Made by a program: the position numbers and the translations under genes. A stretch of 64,000 nt of DNA from an uncultured Acetatifactor sp. (GTDB lineage Bacteria > Bacillota > Clostridia > Lachnospirales > Lachnospiraceae). The notes under the pieces are model-generated. The model did not search any database and was not told the origin of the DNA. It saw nothing but the letters and a program-made list of their open reading frames with translations. Below, piece by piece: positions 1-8,891 of this stretch; the first letter of the stretch is position 1; every line of letters starts with the position of its first letter. The DNA lies in NCBI GenBank assembly GCA_934436245.1, contig CAKSAM010000004.1, forward strand, positions 62,001-126,000, given 5' to 3'.

Positions 1-2
1 CA

Positions 3-836
3 GTATTGGAACAGCATGGCTATGGACAGCCGGTACTGATTGGGAAAGGCAGTTTTTCCAGGGTCTACCGCATCAGAGACAGGGCAGGACACTTTTGGGC
101 GTGCAGAGTGTCGGAAGCTACCGGACGCTGGCAGCAGGAGTGCATCAACTGGAAAGAAATCAGCCATCCCTTGTTTCCGGCCTATCGGGAACAGTGGACA
201 GAAGGGACATACGGGTATCTGATCATTGAATTCTGGGAAGGAATGGATCTACAGGAGTTTCTCAGACGAAGAAAAAGACTGTCACCGGAGCAGGCAGCCG
301 TTATTGTCGGACAACTTACGGAAGGACTGCAATACCTTCATGAGAGATCTCATCCGTTTCTCTATCGGGATTTAAAACCTGAAAACGTCCGGATCCGTTC
401 CAACGGGAAAGTGGGAATTCTGGATCTGGGATGTCTGTGGAACAGAGAACAGAATCACTCAGCTGCGGGAAATTACTTTTACAGTGCCCCGGAACAGTTT
501 CAAACGGGAGAAAATCCCGGGGAAGAGAGTGATGTATATGCGGTGGGGAAGCTGCTGGAGGTGATGTTGGAAAATACTGCCCAGAGAAGGTGGGAGGTAA
601 GACAATGCTTTGGCAGACGGAAGGTATTGAAAGCCGGTAGAGCAGGACGGAGACGGCAGGAAGCATGGCTGCGCAGACTCAGCGCCATGGCGACCTGCAG
701 GGAACGGGAAAAGCGTATTCCGGATATGAAAACATTTCGTCTTTTGCTGGAGGTAAGGAATGCTTCAGAAGGAGTGCGCAGACAGGCGCTGCAGGCCGCT
801 GATTTTTATTATATCCGCAAGTTGTACTATTCGTAG
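3..836 (+). CDS. Serine/threonine protein kinase-like protein, 5' end cut by window edge
   Basis: A Hanks-type kinase fold is readable. It has a glycine-rich loop (GKGSFSRVY, about residues 13-21 counted from the TTG at 6), a catalytic loop YRDLKPEN (about 120), a DLG in place of DFG, and an APE motif (SAPEQF). The VAIK lysine position reads ACRV, so the ATP-anchoring Lys appears to be Arg. The His of HRD is Tyr. The reading frame is open to base 3, so the true start probably lies upstream and the TTG may be internal. There is no transmembrane segment or PASTA repeat in the visible part, unlike PrkC. It may be a weak kinase or a pseudokinase. Substrate unknown. Confidence 0.75.
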   Translation, partial: VLEQHGYGQPVLIGKGSFSRVYRIRDRAGHFWACRVSEATGRWQQECINWKEISHPLFPAYREQWTEGTYGYLIIEFWEGMDLQEFLRRRKRLSPEQAAVIVGQLTEGLQYLHERSHPFLYRDLKPENVRIRSNGKVGILDLGCLWNREQNHSAAGNYFYSAPEQFQTGENPGEESDVYAVGKLLEVMLENTAQRRWEVRQCFGRRKVLKAGRAGRRRQEAWLRRLSAMATCREREKRIPDMKTFRLLLEVRNASEGVRRQALQAADFYYIRKLYYS

Positions 837-884
837 TTGTACGTTCCGTGCTCGAACACAATCAATAAATTTTACAAAAAGTGC

Positions 885-913
885 TTGCTGTTTGGAAGAG
901 AAATGAGTATACT
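885..913 (+). promoter_or_regulatory. Sigma-A-type promoter for the aldolase gene
   Basis: TTGCTG at 885-890 and TATACT at 908-913 are separated by 17 bp. The hexamers lie about 70 nt upstream of the ATG at 986. Confidence 0.6.
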
Positions 914-985
914 GTAGGTGAAGGTTCGTAAGTGAGTTTCAGGACCGGAAGCAATTAAATTTACATAGCAAAAAGGAGAAGAGTT

Positions 986-1639
986 ATGCGTTTTTTTATT
1001 GACACTGCAAAAGTAGAAGACATTAAGAAAGCAAATGACATGGGGGTTATTTGCGGAGTAACTACCAATCCCTCCCTGATCGCAAAAGAGGGCAGAGATT
1101 TCGTAGAAGTAATTAAGGAAATTGCATCCATCGTGGACGGACCCATCAGCGGCGAAGTTAAGGCAACTACCGTAGATGCAGAGGGTATGATCAAAGAAGG
1201 AAGAGAGATCGCAGCAATCCATCCCAACATGGTTGTTAAGATCCCTATGACCGTAGAAGGACTGAAAGCATGTAAAGTATTGAGCTCCGAGGGAATTAAG
1301 ACTAATGTGACCCTGATCTTCTCTGCTAACCAGGCTCTGCTAGCAGCCCGTGCAGGTGCTACTTATGTATCTCCTTTCCTGGGCAGATTGGATGATATCA
1401 GCACCAGAGGTGTGGACTTGATCCGTGATATCGCTGATATTTTCGCAGTAACCGATCTGGATACCCAGATTATCGCAGCAAGCGTGCGTAATCCCATCCA
1501 TGTAACCGATTGTGCACTGGCAGGCGCAGATATCGCAACCGTTCCGTACTCTGTTATTGAGCAGATGGTGAAACATCCCCTGACAGATGCAGGAATTGCA
1601 AAATTCCAGGCAGATTATAAAGCAGTCTTTGGTGAATAG
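986..1639 (+). CDS. fsa: Fructose-6-phosphate aldolase / small transaldolase
   Basis: The 217-residue protein matches the small FSA/TalC family in length and motifs: N-terminal [19 protein letters not shown] near residue 30, and the Schiff-base lysine in VVKIPMT (about residue 85). Members either cleave fructose 6-phosphate to dihydroxyacetone plus glyceraldehyde 3-phosphate or act as transaldolases in the pentose phosphate pathway. The two activities cannot be separated here by eye. The ATG at 986 has the ribosome binding site AAGGAG. It appears monocistronic, with its own promoter upstream and an inverted-repeat element starting at the stop codon. Confidence 0.9.
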   Translation: MRFFIDTAKVEDIKKANDMGVICGVTTNPSLIAKEGRDFVEVIKEIASIVDGPISGEVKATTVDAEGMIKEGREIAAIHPNMVVKIPMTVEGLKACKVLSSEGIKTNVTLIFSANQALLAARAGATYVSPFLGRLDDISTRGVDLIRDIADIFAVTDLDTQIIAASVRNPIHVTDCALAGADIATVPYSVIEQMVKHPLTDAGIAKFQADYKAVFGE

Positions 1640-1743
1640 ATTGTCAATAGATATGTGGGATGACTGCTTGCAGGCAAGACCACATATCTATTAGACAATC
1701 AAACAGACATGAGCATGCAGGGCGGCAGCCCGGAATGCGAATG
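1639..1743 (+). repeat. Dispersed two-hairpin element, copy 1
   Basis: Hairpin A (1639-1700) has an almost perfect stem of about 18 bp around a GCTTGC apex. Hairpin B (1708-1743) pairs CAT-GA-GCAT with ATGC-GA-ATG around a GGGC/GCCC inner stem, leaving tandem G.A mismatches. The same architecture recurs at 21338, 27191 and 41624. This copy has A/T changes on both sides of the stem that keep pairing. It may also act as the terminator of the aldolase gene. Confidence 0.6.
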
Positions 1744-1833
1744 GCTGTAGCGGTTCGAGAGTGCGAAGCACGGAGAATCGCGTGATTCACCAAAGAAGCA
1801 CGAAGTTTACCAAAGATTCAGACATAAACAGTA

Positions 1834-1872
1834 AGAAGCTGCACAGAGAATTCTCTGTACAGCTTCTTTTGG
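1834..1872. terminator. Bidirectional rho-independent terminator
   Basis: AGAAGCTG-c-ACAGAG pairs with CTCTGT-a-CAGCTTCT around AATT. It is followed by T residues on the + strand and, read on the minus strand, lies just past the spore protein stop. Confidence 0.8.
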
Positions 1873-1903
1873 CTTCTATCGATTTCGAAGTCTCAGGCAG
1901 AAC

Positions 1904-2101
1904 TTATTTCATCTGCTCTTCCTGCTTCTTGATCATACGACGAACCATTTCACCACCGATGCTTCCAGCTTCCTTGGAAGTAAGATCACCGTTGTAACCC
2001 TCTTTCAGGTTAACACCCAGCTCAGATGCTACCTCAGTCTTAAAACGATCCATTGCAGCCTTTGCTTCGGGAACTTCTACTCTATTGGTTTTACTTGCCA
2101 T
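1904..2101 (-). CDS. sspA: Alpha/beta-type small acid-soluble spore protein
   Basis: A 65-residue protein with the alpha/beta SASP signature. It has the germination protease recognition region (KTEVASELG), then the DNA-binding segment GYNGDLTSKEAGSIGGEMVRRMI. These proteins coat spore DNA and force an A-like form, protecting it from UV; GPR protease degrades them at germination. The start was set at 2101 (MASKTNRV) because GGAGGTGA sits just upstream. An in-frame upstream ATG at 2161 lacks a ribosome site. Family membership is secure, but the exact paralogue letter is a guess. Confidence 0.93.
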   Translation of the reverse strand: MASKTNRVEVPEAKAAMDRFKTEVASELGVNLKEGYNGDLTSKEAGSIGGEMVRRMIKKQEEQMK

Positions 2102-2173
2102 TTCGTTCACCTCCGTTTGGATTAGGTTTTCGTGTTTCAGATAAGCGCTTTTTGTGATCACTTATCTTGGTAT

Positions 2174-2202
2174 TAGTATGAGCATCGTCCTTTTTTTCAT
2201 GC
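2174..2202 (-). promoter_or_regulatory. Sigma-G-type (forespore) promoter of the SASP gene
   Basis: On the minus strand GCATG (2202-2198) is followed after 17 bp by CATACTA (2180-2174). This fits the Bacillus sigma-G consensus (GHATR then CATWHTA). It predicts a leader of roughly 65 nt and forespore-specific expression, as expected for an SASP. Confidence 0.7.
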
Positions 2203-2369
2203 TGGTAAGTTTTTCATTTTTATGGTACACTCAAACAGCAACGAAAGAGACGGAGAACGGAAAGCGTTATGTTAGATCCACTGACCGTGATCCCACAGAA
2301 GTGACTGACCTTTAAAGCCTGACAGATTTGGCAGAGCTGAGAAGAGAAGGTGTTTTTTTGTTGTCAAAA

Positions 2370-2496
2370 TGTAACTATTCAGAGCCTTCCGAATAAGGAG
2401 ACTGATACTGCATGCTTTGCTGTGGGAAAGCACGATTTATCGTGCGGTTTTGCGAATGTTGGGGTGGGATCTGAATAGTTACATTGTAACTATTCA
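2370..2496 (+). repeat. Dispersed inverted-repeat element, degenerate copy
   Basis: TGTAACTATTCAGA at 2370-2383 is perfectly inverted at 2470-2483. A third copy of TGTAACTATTCA follows at 2485-2496, forming a palindrome with its neighbour. The interior has a perfect CACGAT-tt-ATCGTG hairpin and ends in TTTTGCGAATG, the 3' arm of hairpin B in the other copies. It lies 23-150 nt upstream of the ABC substrate-binding gene, so it could be part of that transcript's leader. The rest of 2203-2369 shows nothing recognisable; no TPP aptamer core was found. Confidence 0.6.
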
Positions 2497-2518
2497 ATGA
2501 CAGAAAGGCGAAAAAACA

Positions 2519-3637
2519 ATGAAAAAGAAAACGAAAATCACAAAAACACTGGCCATGGCGCTGACCCTGGTACTGTTATGCAGCGGTCTGACCGGATGCG
2601 GACAGGCACAGAATGACGCAAGTGTGTCAGAAGGTCTGGCAACAGAGAGTACACAGACTGCAACAACCGTAGAGAGCACCACAGCAAGTATGGAAACTGT
2701 TGCAACCGAAAGTACAGAAAATACGGAAACCGCAGATGGTACAGTAGTCCGTGTGGCATCCTTAAAGGGACCGACTTCTCTTGGACTTTTATTTCTAATG
2801 GATAAAGCGGAGAAAGGTGAGACCTCCAATATCTATGAATTCCAGATGGCTGTTGGAGCTGATGAAATCCTGCCCCTGATGGTAAAAGGAGATCTGGATA
2901 TTGCCCTGGTGCCGGCTAATGTTGCCAGCGTTCTCTACCATAAGACACAGGGTGGCGTGGAAGTCATTGATATTAATACACTGGGTGTGCTTTATATGGT
3001 ATCCGGAGAAGACAGTCTGACAAACTTTACCGATCTGAAGGGCAAGACTATTTATCTGACCGGAAAAGGAACCACACCGGACTATGTATTACAGTATCTG
3101 CTGACAGCCAACGGTATGTCCGTGGATGATGTGACACTGGAATATAAATCTGAAGCAACAGAAGTGGCATCTGTACTGGCAGAGGATCCCACAGCCATCG
3201 GTCTGTTACCCCAGCCCTTTGTTACCGCAGCCTGCATGCAGAATGACGCTTTGAAGGTGATCTTTGATCTAAACGAAGAGTGGAACAAGGTACAGGGAGA
3301 GAACGGTAGCAGCATGGTCACCGGTGTAACGGTGGTCCGCAAGGAATTTTTGGAAGAAAACGAAGCAGCGGTGAAATCTTTTATGGAAGATCACAAGGCA
3401 AGTGCGGAAGCCATCAATGCAGATCCGGTGACCGGTGCTGTGCTGGCAGTGGAAGCCCAGATCGTAGCCAAAGAACCTATTGCCCAGAAAGCAATCCCTG
3501 GCTGCAACATTACCTATATTGACAAAGATGAAATGAAGCAGGCACTTTCCGGATACCTTGACGTACTGTTCCACCAGGATTCCCTGTCCATAGGCGGAGG
3601 ACTTCCGGAATCTGATTTCTATTATGATGCAGAATAA
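2519..3637 (+). CDS. ABC transporter substrate-binding lipoprotein, NMT1/SsuA-like
   Basis: A 372-residue lipoprotein with a KKK-type signal peptide and lipobox LTGC (Cys27). A Thr/Ser/Glu-rich linker of about 50 residues precedes a periplasmic-binding-protein-II fold: the VRVASLKGPTSLGLLFLMD start, the ALVPANVASVLY segment, and DLKGKTIYLTGKGTTPDYV. These resemble the NMT1/THI5 and SsuA (sulfonate/pyrimidine-type) group. It would deliver a small organic substrate to the fused permease-ATPase that overlaps its 3' end by 14 nt. The ligand cannot be predicted; no thiamine riboswitch was seen upstream. Confidence 0.85.
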   Translation: MKKKTKITKTLAMALTLVLLCSGLTGCGQAQNDASVSEGLATESTQTATTVESTTASMETVATESTENTETADGTVVRVASLKGPTSLGLLFLMDKAEKGETSNIYEFQMAVGADEILPLMVKGDLDIALVPANVASVLYHKTQGGVEVIDINTLGVLYMVSGEDSLTNFTDLKGKTIYLTGKGTTPDYVLQYLLTANGMSVDDVTLEYKSEATEVASVLAEDPTAIGLLPQPFVTAACMQNDALKVIFDLNEEWNKVQGENGSSMVTGVTVVRKEFLEENEAAVKSFMEDHKASAEAINADPVTGAVLAVEAQIVAKEPIAQKAIPGCNITYIDKDEMKQALSGYLDVLFHQDSLSIGGGLPESDFYYDAE

Positions 3638-4982
3638 AGAAATAAGACCATATAAAAAATGGATAAAGAAGTCCCTCATTTTTCTTTTTTGGATGGGAGT
3701 GTGGCAGGCTGCAGCAATGCTTGTGGATAATTTCCTTCTGGTGGTGACGCCCGGGCAGACATTGCAGGCATTATCCGGACTTGTAGTCCAAAGAGATTTC
3801 TGGATCAGCTCGTTTTCTTCACTATGGAGGATCGGATTGGGATTTTTGTTGGGAACAATACTGGCGCTTTTTCTGGCAGCAGTCAGTTACAGATGCCATA
3901 CTGCGGAGGAAATATTACGCCCGTTTATGGTGTTTTGCAAATCCGTACCGGTAGCAGTCTTTGCTGTGCTGTTGTTGATCTGGTGGGGATCCTCAATGCT
4001 TGCTGTGGCGGTCTGTTTTCTGGTGGTATTTCCCAATATTTACCTGAATACACTGGAAGGATTGAAAAGTGCGGATAAAAAAATACTGGAAATGGCAGAT
4101 GTTTTTCATTTATCATTCCATACCCGTTTTTTCTATATTTACCGCCCGGCATTGAAACCATTTTTGCTCAGTGCATTTCAACTTTCTCTTGGAATGTGCT
4201 GGAAGTCAGGAGTGGCGGCTGAAGTGATCGGAACGCCGGTTCATTCCATAGGCGGAGCTCTGTATCTGGCTAAATTATATCTGGATACTGCAGAACTCTT
4301 TGCCTGGACTGCTGTGATCATTGTATTAAGTGCATTTTTTGAAAAAATCATTTTCTATGGCGTGGAATTGTTCTTCCGGTGGAATCCGGTCTGCAGAAAA
4401 CCGGAAATGCCACAGAAGACCGTTACAGGAGAACAACAGACTTTATGCGTGCAGAATCTGGGAAAACGCTTTTACAGCAGCTGGATCTTTCGACATGTGG
4501 ACTGCGAGTTCCGGCCCGGAAAAACGTATATCATGGATGCTCCATCCGGAAGCGGCAAGACAACTTTTATCCGATGCCTGTGTGGGCTGGAACAGCCGGA
4601 GGAGGGGAAAGTATCCGGAGTGAAGGTGTTCTCTATACAGTTTCAGGAAAACCGGCTCTGCGAGGACTACAGTGCGGTGAAAAATCTGGAGATGATTCTG
4701 GGGGATGCCCGGAAGGCGAGACTGGCATTGTCACAGGTATTACCGGAGGAAGTTCTGGATCAGCCCTGCAGAGAATTGAGTGGGGGCATGAAACGCAGAG
4801 TATCCATGGTAAGAGCGATGGAGGCAGGGGCACAGTGCATTTTTCTGGATGAACCTTTTGCGGGACTGGATGACGAGAATATAAAAAAAGCAGAAGAGTA
4901 TATTCATAGAAACATAAAAGGGCGGATCATGATCATAGCTACCCATATCAAGCCCTGTGGAAAATTAGCTGACGGAAAATAG
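3624..4982 (+). CDS. Fused ABC permease-ATPase (SsuC/ThiX-like plus SsuB/ThiZ-like)
   Basis: One 452-residue reading frame carries a BPD-type permease (about residues 1-255, six predicted helices, with the EAA-like loop around EMADVFHLSF) followed by an ABC ATPase. In the ATPase, Walker A reads APSGSGKTT (usual first Gly is Ala), a Q-loop Gln is in SIQFQENR, the signature is LSGGMKRRVS, Walker B is CIFLDEPF and the H-loop is IATH. These halves are normally separate ssuC/ssuB-like genes. No stop or frameshift separates them here, so this looks like a genuine fusion. It starts inside the binding-protein gene, which implies translational coupling. Two adjacent ATGs (3624, 3627) are possible starts. 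Confidence 0.85.
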   Translation: MMQNKEIRPYKKWIKKSLIFLFWMGVWQAAAMLVDNFLLVVTPGQTLQALSGLVVQRDFWISSFSSLWRIGLGFLLGTILALFLAAVSYRCHTAEEILRPFMVFCKSVPVAVFAVLLLIWWGSSMLAVAVCFLVVFPNIYLNTLEGLKSADKKILEMADVFHLSFHTRFFYIYRPALKPFLLSAFQLSLGMCWKSGVAAEVIGTPVHSIGGALYLAKLYLDTAELFAWTAVIIVLSAFFEKIIFYGVELFFRWNPVCRKPEMPQKTVTGEQQTLCVQNLGKRFYSSWIFRHVDCEFRPGKTYIMDAPSGSGKTTFIRCLCGLEQPEEGKVSGVKVFSIQFQENRLCEDYSAVKNLEMILGDARKARLALSQVLPEEVLDQPCRELSGGMKRRVSMVRAMEAGAQCIFLDEPFAGLDDENIKKAEEYIHRNIKGRIMIIATHIKPCGKLADGK

Positions 4983-5026
4983 AGAGGATGTTTTACGGAA
5001 GTGAAACGGTAAAAGGAAGAAGCGGT

Positions 5027-5305
5027 ATGGAAAAAGATGAAAATAGTACAAGAGTGACTTTGATCGGCATTATTGTGGAAAATCCGGAAGCAGCAGCCAG
5101 GATCAATGGACTTTTACATGAATATGGGGAATATATCATCGGCAGAATGGGGATACCTTATCGTGAGAAGCAGATGAACATTATCAGTGTGGTCATGGAT
5201 GCACCCCAGGAAAAGATCAGTGCACTGTCGGGAAAACTGGGAATGATCCCGGGAGTGAGCTCAAAGTGCCTCTATGCCCGTGAAACCGGCAGAGCACCTG
5301 TCTGA
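5027..5305 (+). CDS. TM1266-family (iron-only hydrogenase system) putative regulator
   Basis: A 92-residue ACT-like ferredoxin-fold protein. RVTLIGIIVENPEAAARIN, GEYIIGRMGIPYREKQMNI and ISALSGKLGMIPGV match the TM1266 family, often annotated as an iron-only hydrogenase system putative regulator. Start set at 5027 because AGGAAG precedes that ATG; an upstream in-frame ATG exists at 4988. It follows the ABC fusion gene by about 45 nt in the same direction, suggesting it senses or controls this uptake system. No hydrogenase or hydE/F/G gene is in the window. Confidence 0.75.
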   Translation: MEKDENSTRVTLIGIIVENPEAAARINGLLHEYGEYIIGRMGIPYREKQMNIISVVMDAPQEKISALSGKLGMIPGVSSKCLYARETGRAPV

Positions 5306-5333
5306 ACAACGAATATAACCTGAATAAAAAAGG

Positions 5334-5362
5334 TTGTCATTTCCCCAAAACTATGCTATAAT
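5334..5362 (+). promoter_or_regulatory. Sigma-A promoter for tig
   Basis: TTGTCA (5334-5339), a 17-bp spacer and a perfect TATAAT (5357-5362), about 58 nt upstream of the trigger factor ATG. Confidence 0.8.
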
Positions 5363-5420
5363 TGCAAAATGACTGCGACTGGATACAGACCCGTAAGGGT
5401 ATAAAGGAGGAAATGTTATA

Positions 5421-6770
5421 ATGAGTTTACAGGTTGAAAAGTTAGAGAAAAACATGGCCAAGCTGACCATTGAAGTATCTGCTGAAGAACTGGAGAAGGC
5501 AATTGAAGGCGCTTACCAGAAAAATAAGAACAAGATCAGCATTCCCGGTTTCCGTAAGGGAAAAGCTCCCCGCAAGATGATCGAGCAGATGTATGGCAAG
5601 TCCGTATTTTATGAAGATGCTGCCAATGCACTGATTCCAGATGCTTACGATAAGGCTCTGGAAGAGTGTGAGGAGCAGATCGTATCTTCTCCGAAGATCG
5701 ATGTGACCCAGCTTGAGGCTGGAAAGCCTTTCATCTTCACCGCAGAAGTTGCTTTGAAGCCGGAAGTTACTCTTGGCAAGTACAAGGGTGTGAAGGTTGA
5801 CAAGATCGATGTTAAGGTAACCGACGAAGAGGTTGACGCTGAGATCAATAGAGAGCGCGAGAGTAATGCAAGAACCATCAATGTAGAAGATCGTGCTGTT
5901 AAAGACGGCGATATGACCGTTATTGATTTCGAAGGTTTTGTAGACGGTGTTGCATTTGAAGGCGGCAAGGGTGAGAACTACCCTCTGACGATCGGCTCCG
6001 GCTCCTTCATCCCCGGTTTTGAAGAGGCACTGGTAGGTGCTGAACTGAACAAGGAGACAGAAGTAAACGTAACCTTCCCTGAGGATTATCATGCAGCTGA
6101 GCTGGCTGGCAAGCCCGCAGTATTCAAGTGTACTGTTAAGGAAATCAAGGAGAAGCAGCTTCCTGAACTGGATGACGAATTTGCAAGCGAAGTATCTGAT
6201 TTCGATACCATGGCTGAATATAGAGAAGACGTACAGAAGAAGCTGACTTCCAAGAAGGAAGAGGAAGCTAAGATCGCCAAGGAAGAGGCAGTTCTGGATG
6301 CAGTGATCGCAGACGCACAGATGGAGATCCCCGACGCTATGTTAGAGACCCAGCAGAGACAGCTGTTAGAGAACTTTGCACAGAGAATCCAGGCACAGGG
6401 TATTACTCTGGAGCAGTATATGCAGTTCACCGGTCTGAATGCCCAGACCATGATGGAGCAGCTGAAGCCGGAAGCACTGAAGAGAATCCAGTCCCGTCTG
6501 GTTCTGGAAGCTGTAGCAGCAGCTGAGAAGATGGAAGCTGCCGAGGAAGATTTTGAAGCTGAGATCAAGAGCATGGCAGAAGCATACCAGATGGAAGCTG
6601 ATAAAGTAAAAGAACTCCTGGGTGAGCAGGGTGCTAAGCAGGTGAAGGAAGATATCTGCGTAAGAAAGGCAGCTGACTTCATCGTAGATAACGCCAAGGA
6701 AGCTAAGGCTGCAGCCAAGAAGACCACCAAGAAGGAAAAGGCAGCAGAAGAGAAGCCTGAAGAAGCATAA
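5421..6770 (+). CDS. tig: Trigger factor, ribosome-bound chaperone and prolyl isomerase
   Basis: 449 residues with the three-domain layout of the family. The N-terminal ribosome-binding domain carries the signature GFRKGKAPRKMIEQMYG (about residues 41-57). An FKBP-type PPIase domain follows (GDMTVIDFEGFVDG, SGSFIPGFEEALVG), then a long helical C-terminal chaperone domain rich in Glu, Gln and Ala. A Lys/Glu-rich tail (AAAKKTTKKEKAAEEKPEEA) extends the C-terminus. It binds nascent chains at the ribosome exit tunnel. The neighbours clpP and clpX follow the usual Firmicutes order. It has its own promoter and terminator. Confidence 0.97.
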   Translation: MSLQVEKLEKNMAKLTIEVSAEELEKAIEGAYQKNKNKISIPGFRKGKAPRKMIEQMYGKSVFYEDAANALIPDAYDKALEECEEQIVSSPKIDVTQLEAGKPFIFTAEVALKPEVTLGKYKGVKVDKIDVKVTDEEVDAEINRERESNARTINVEDRAVKDGDMTVIDFEGFVDGVAFEGGKGENYPLTIGSGSFIPGFEEALVGAELNKETEVNVTFPEDYHAAELAGKPAVFKCTVKEIKEKQLPELDDEFASEVSDFDTMAEYREDVQKKLTSKKEEEAKIAKEEAVLDAVIADAQMEIPDAMLETQQRQLLENFAQRIQAQGITLEQYMQFTGLNAQTMMEQLKPEALKRIQSRLVLEAVAAAEKMEAAEEDFEAEIKSMAEAYQMEADKVKELLGEQGAKQVKEDICVRKAADFIVDNAKEAKAAAKKTTKKEKAAEEKPEEA

Positions 6771-6797
6771 TTTGTGCTTTAAGATACGATACGAAGA

Positions 6798-6828
6798 GAA
6801 AGCGGACTGCCCTGTCCGCTTTCTTTTA
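6798..6828 (+). terminator. Rho-independent terminator after tig
   Basis: GAAAGCGGAC pairs perfectly with GTCCGCTTTC around TGCCCT and runs into TTTTAAATTTTT. Confidence 0.9.
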
Positions 6829-6855
6829 AATTTTTATTAAATCTTCGGAATCTCG

Positions 6856-6884
6856 TTGAAAAAGCTTGCTAAGTAGGATACGAT
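6856..6884 (+). promoter_or_regulatory. Promoter for clpP-clpX
   Basis: TTGAAA (6856-6861), a 17-bp spacer and TACGAT (6879-6884). The surrounding GGATACGATA string also occurs upstream of the response regulator gene at 11707. No CtsR-type direct repeat was seen. Confidence 0.5.
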
Positions 6885-6920
6885 AGTAATATTAACGTAA
6901 AACAATGGAGGTTTAAAAAT

Positions 6921-7508
6921 ATGAGTTTAGTACCTTACGTCATTGAACAGACCAGCAAGGGTGAGCGGTCTTATGATATTTATTCCAGATTATTAAAGGA
7001 CAGAATTATCTTCCTGGGAGAGGAAGTCAATGAGACTTCCGCAAGCATCGTTGTAGCACAGCTGCTGTTCCTGGAAGCGGAGGATCCCGATAAGGATATC
7101 CATCTGTATATCAACAGCCCGGGCGGAAGTGTTACTGCAGGTATGGCAATCTACGATACTATGAAATACATCAAGTGTGATGTATCCACCGTATGTATCG
7201 GTATGGCAGCCAGCATGGGAGCATTCCTTTTAGCAGGTGGTGCCAAGGGCAAGCGTTTTGCACTGCCCAATGCAGAGATCATGATCCATCAGCCTCTGGG
7301 CGGTACCCAGGGCCAGGCCACCGAGATCGAGATCGCAGCCAAGCATATCCTCCGCACCAAGGAGAAGTTGAACCGTATGCTGGCTGAGAACACCGGCAAG
7401 GATTATGAGACCATCTGCGCAGACACCGAGAGGGATAACTGGAAGAGCGCCGAGGAAGCTTGTGAATACGGGCTGATCGATAAGGTGATCACCTTCCACG
7501 AGGCATAA
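6921..7508 (+). CDS. clpP: ATP-dependent Clp protease proteolytic subunit
   Basis: 195 residues, the normal length for ClpP. The catalytic triad is visible: Ser in [11 protein letters not shown], His in MIHQPLGG, and Asp in [11 protein letters not shown]. It forms the barrel-shaped tetradecamer that degrades proteins unfolded by ClpX, encoded 49 nt downstream in the same operon. The ATG at 6921 follows GGAGG. Confidence 0.98.
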   Translation: MSLVPYVIEQTSKGERSYDIYSRLLKDRIIFLGEEVNETSASIVVAQLLFLEAEDPDKDIHLYINSPGGSVTAGMAIYDTMKYIKCDVSTVCIGMAASMGAFLLAGGAKGKRFALPNAEIMIHQPLGGTQGQATEIEIAAKHILRTKEKLNRMLAENTGKDYETICADTERDNWKSAEEACEYGLIDKVITFHEA

Positions 7509-7557
7509 GGCAAAAAGAGCGTCTTCAAAATGGAGACAAAACAACAGGAGTATAATA

Positions 7558-8820
7558 ATGGCAGGAAAAAATTCCGGAAATGACATTAGATGTTCATTTT
7601 GTAATAAAACCCAGAGCCAGGTCCGCAAGCTGATCGCAGGACCTGCCGGGGTATATATCTGTGATGAGTGCGTAGATATCTGTGCTGACATCCTGGAGGA
7701 GGAACTGGAAGACGAAGAAGTGGAAGAGACCGCAACTCCGGATATCAACCTTCTGAAACCCAGGGAGATCAAAAACTTCCTGGATGAATATGTCATCGGA
7801 CAGGATGAGGCGAAAAAAGTCCTTTCTGTTGCAGTATATAATCACTACAAGCGTGTAACGGCACCCAAGGATCTGAATGATGTGGAGCTGCAGAAAAGTA
7901 ACATTATCATGGTAGGACCGACCGGTTCCGGTAAGACTTATCTGGCGCAGACACTGGCGAAGATCATTAATGTACCGTTTGCCATCGCAGATGCAACGAC
8001 ATTGACCGAAGCCGGTTATGTGGGCGAAGATGTAGAGAATATTCTGTTAAAGCTGATTCAGGCAGCAGATTACGATGTGGAACGTGCCCAGTATGGTATT
8101 GTATATATCGACGAAATCGATAAGATCACGAAAAAGAGTGAGAATGTATCCATTACCCGTGATGTATCCGGAGAAGGCGTACAGCAGGCATTGCTGAAGA
8201 TCATCGAGGGTACTGTGGCAAGTGTACCTCCCCAGGGAGGCAGAAAGCATCCTCATCAGGAACTGATCCAGATCGATACTACCAACATTCTCTTCATCTG
8301 TGGCGGTGCTTTCGACGGTCTGGAGAAGATCGTAGAATCCAGACTGGATCGTAAGTCAATCGGCTTTAACACAGAGCTCGGAAAGAGAGAGGACAAGGAT
8401 ATCAGCGAACTGCTGCAGGAGGTAACTCCTCATGATCTGGTGAAGTTTGGCCTGATCCCCGAGTTTGTAGGACGTGTACCTATCTGTGTATCACTGAGAG
8501 GTCTTGACAGGGAGGCATTGATCCGAATCCTGCAGGAGCCCAAGAATGCATTGGTAAAACAGTACCAGAAGCTGTTCCAGATGGACAATGTAAAATTAGA
8601 CTTTGAGCAGGATGCCATCGAGGCAATTGCGGATAAGGCTCTGGAACGCAAGACCGGTGCCAGAGGATTACGGTCCATTATGGAATCCGTAATGATGGAT
8701 ACCATGTACGAGATCCCTTCGGATGACACCATTGAAGAATGCGTTGTTACGAAGGCTGCAGTGGATGGAGAGAGTGAGCCCCTTACCATTCACGAAGATT
8801 CTCTGAAAAAGGCAAAATAA
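7558..8820 (+). CDS. clpX: ClpX unfoldase, ATP-binding subunit of ClpXP
   Basis: 420 residues. The N-terminal zinc-binding domain has CSFC and CDEC pairs (about residues 15-40). The AAA+ module has Walker A GPTGSGKT, Walker B IVYIDEID, and the pore/sensor regions of the family, with the arginine-rich sensor 2 motif in [11 protein letters not shown]. ClpX recognises tagged substrates and feeds them to ClpP. Ribosome site AGGAG precedes the ATG. A lonA gene, often found next in related Clostridia, is absent; engB follows directly. Confidence 0.98.
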   Translation: MAGKNSGNDIRCSFCNKTQSQVRKLIAGPAGVYICDECVDICADILEEELEDEEVEETATPDINLLKPREIKNFLDEYVIGQDEAKKVLSVAVYNHYKRVTAPKDLNDVELQKSNIIMVGPTGSGKTYLAQTLAKIINVPFAIADATTLTEAGYVGEDVENILLKLIQAADYDVERAQYGIVYIDEIDKITKKSENVSITRDVSGEGVQQALLKIIEGTVASVPPQGGRKHPHQELIQIDTTNILFICGGAFDGLEKIVESRLDRKSIGFNTELGKREDKDISELLQEVTPHDLVKFGLIPEFVGRVPICVSLRGLDREALIRILQEPKNALVKQYQKLFQMDNVKLDFEQDAIEAIADKALERKTGARGLRSIMESVMMDTMYEIPSDDTIEECVVTKAAVDGESEPLTIHEDSLKKAK

Positions 8821-8891
8821 TCTTAGGCGCTGCCTTGTGGTCACACAGGGCAGCGTTTTGTGCAAAAAAACAGAAGGAAAAAGGTACTTTT

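Noticed and set aside
2203..2369. A possible thiamine (TPP) riboswitch in front of the NMT1-like binding protein
   Set aside because: A CTGAGA string is present but the rest of the conserved TPP core is missing.
6089..6730. A 213-codon antisense frame inside trigger factor
   Set aside because: It is a composition shadow of the Glu/Ala/Lys-rich coding strand with no start signal.
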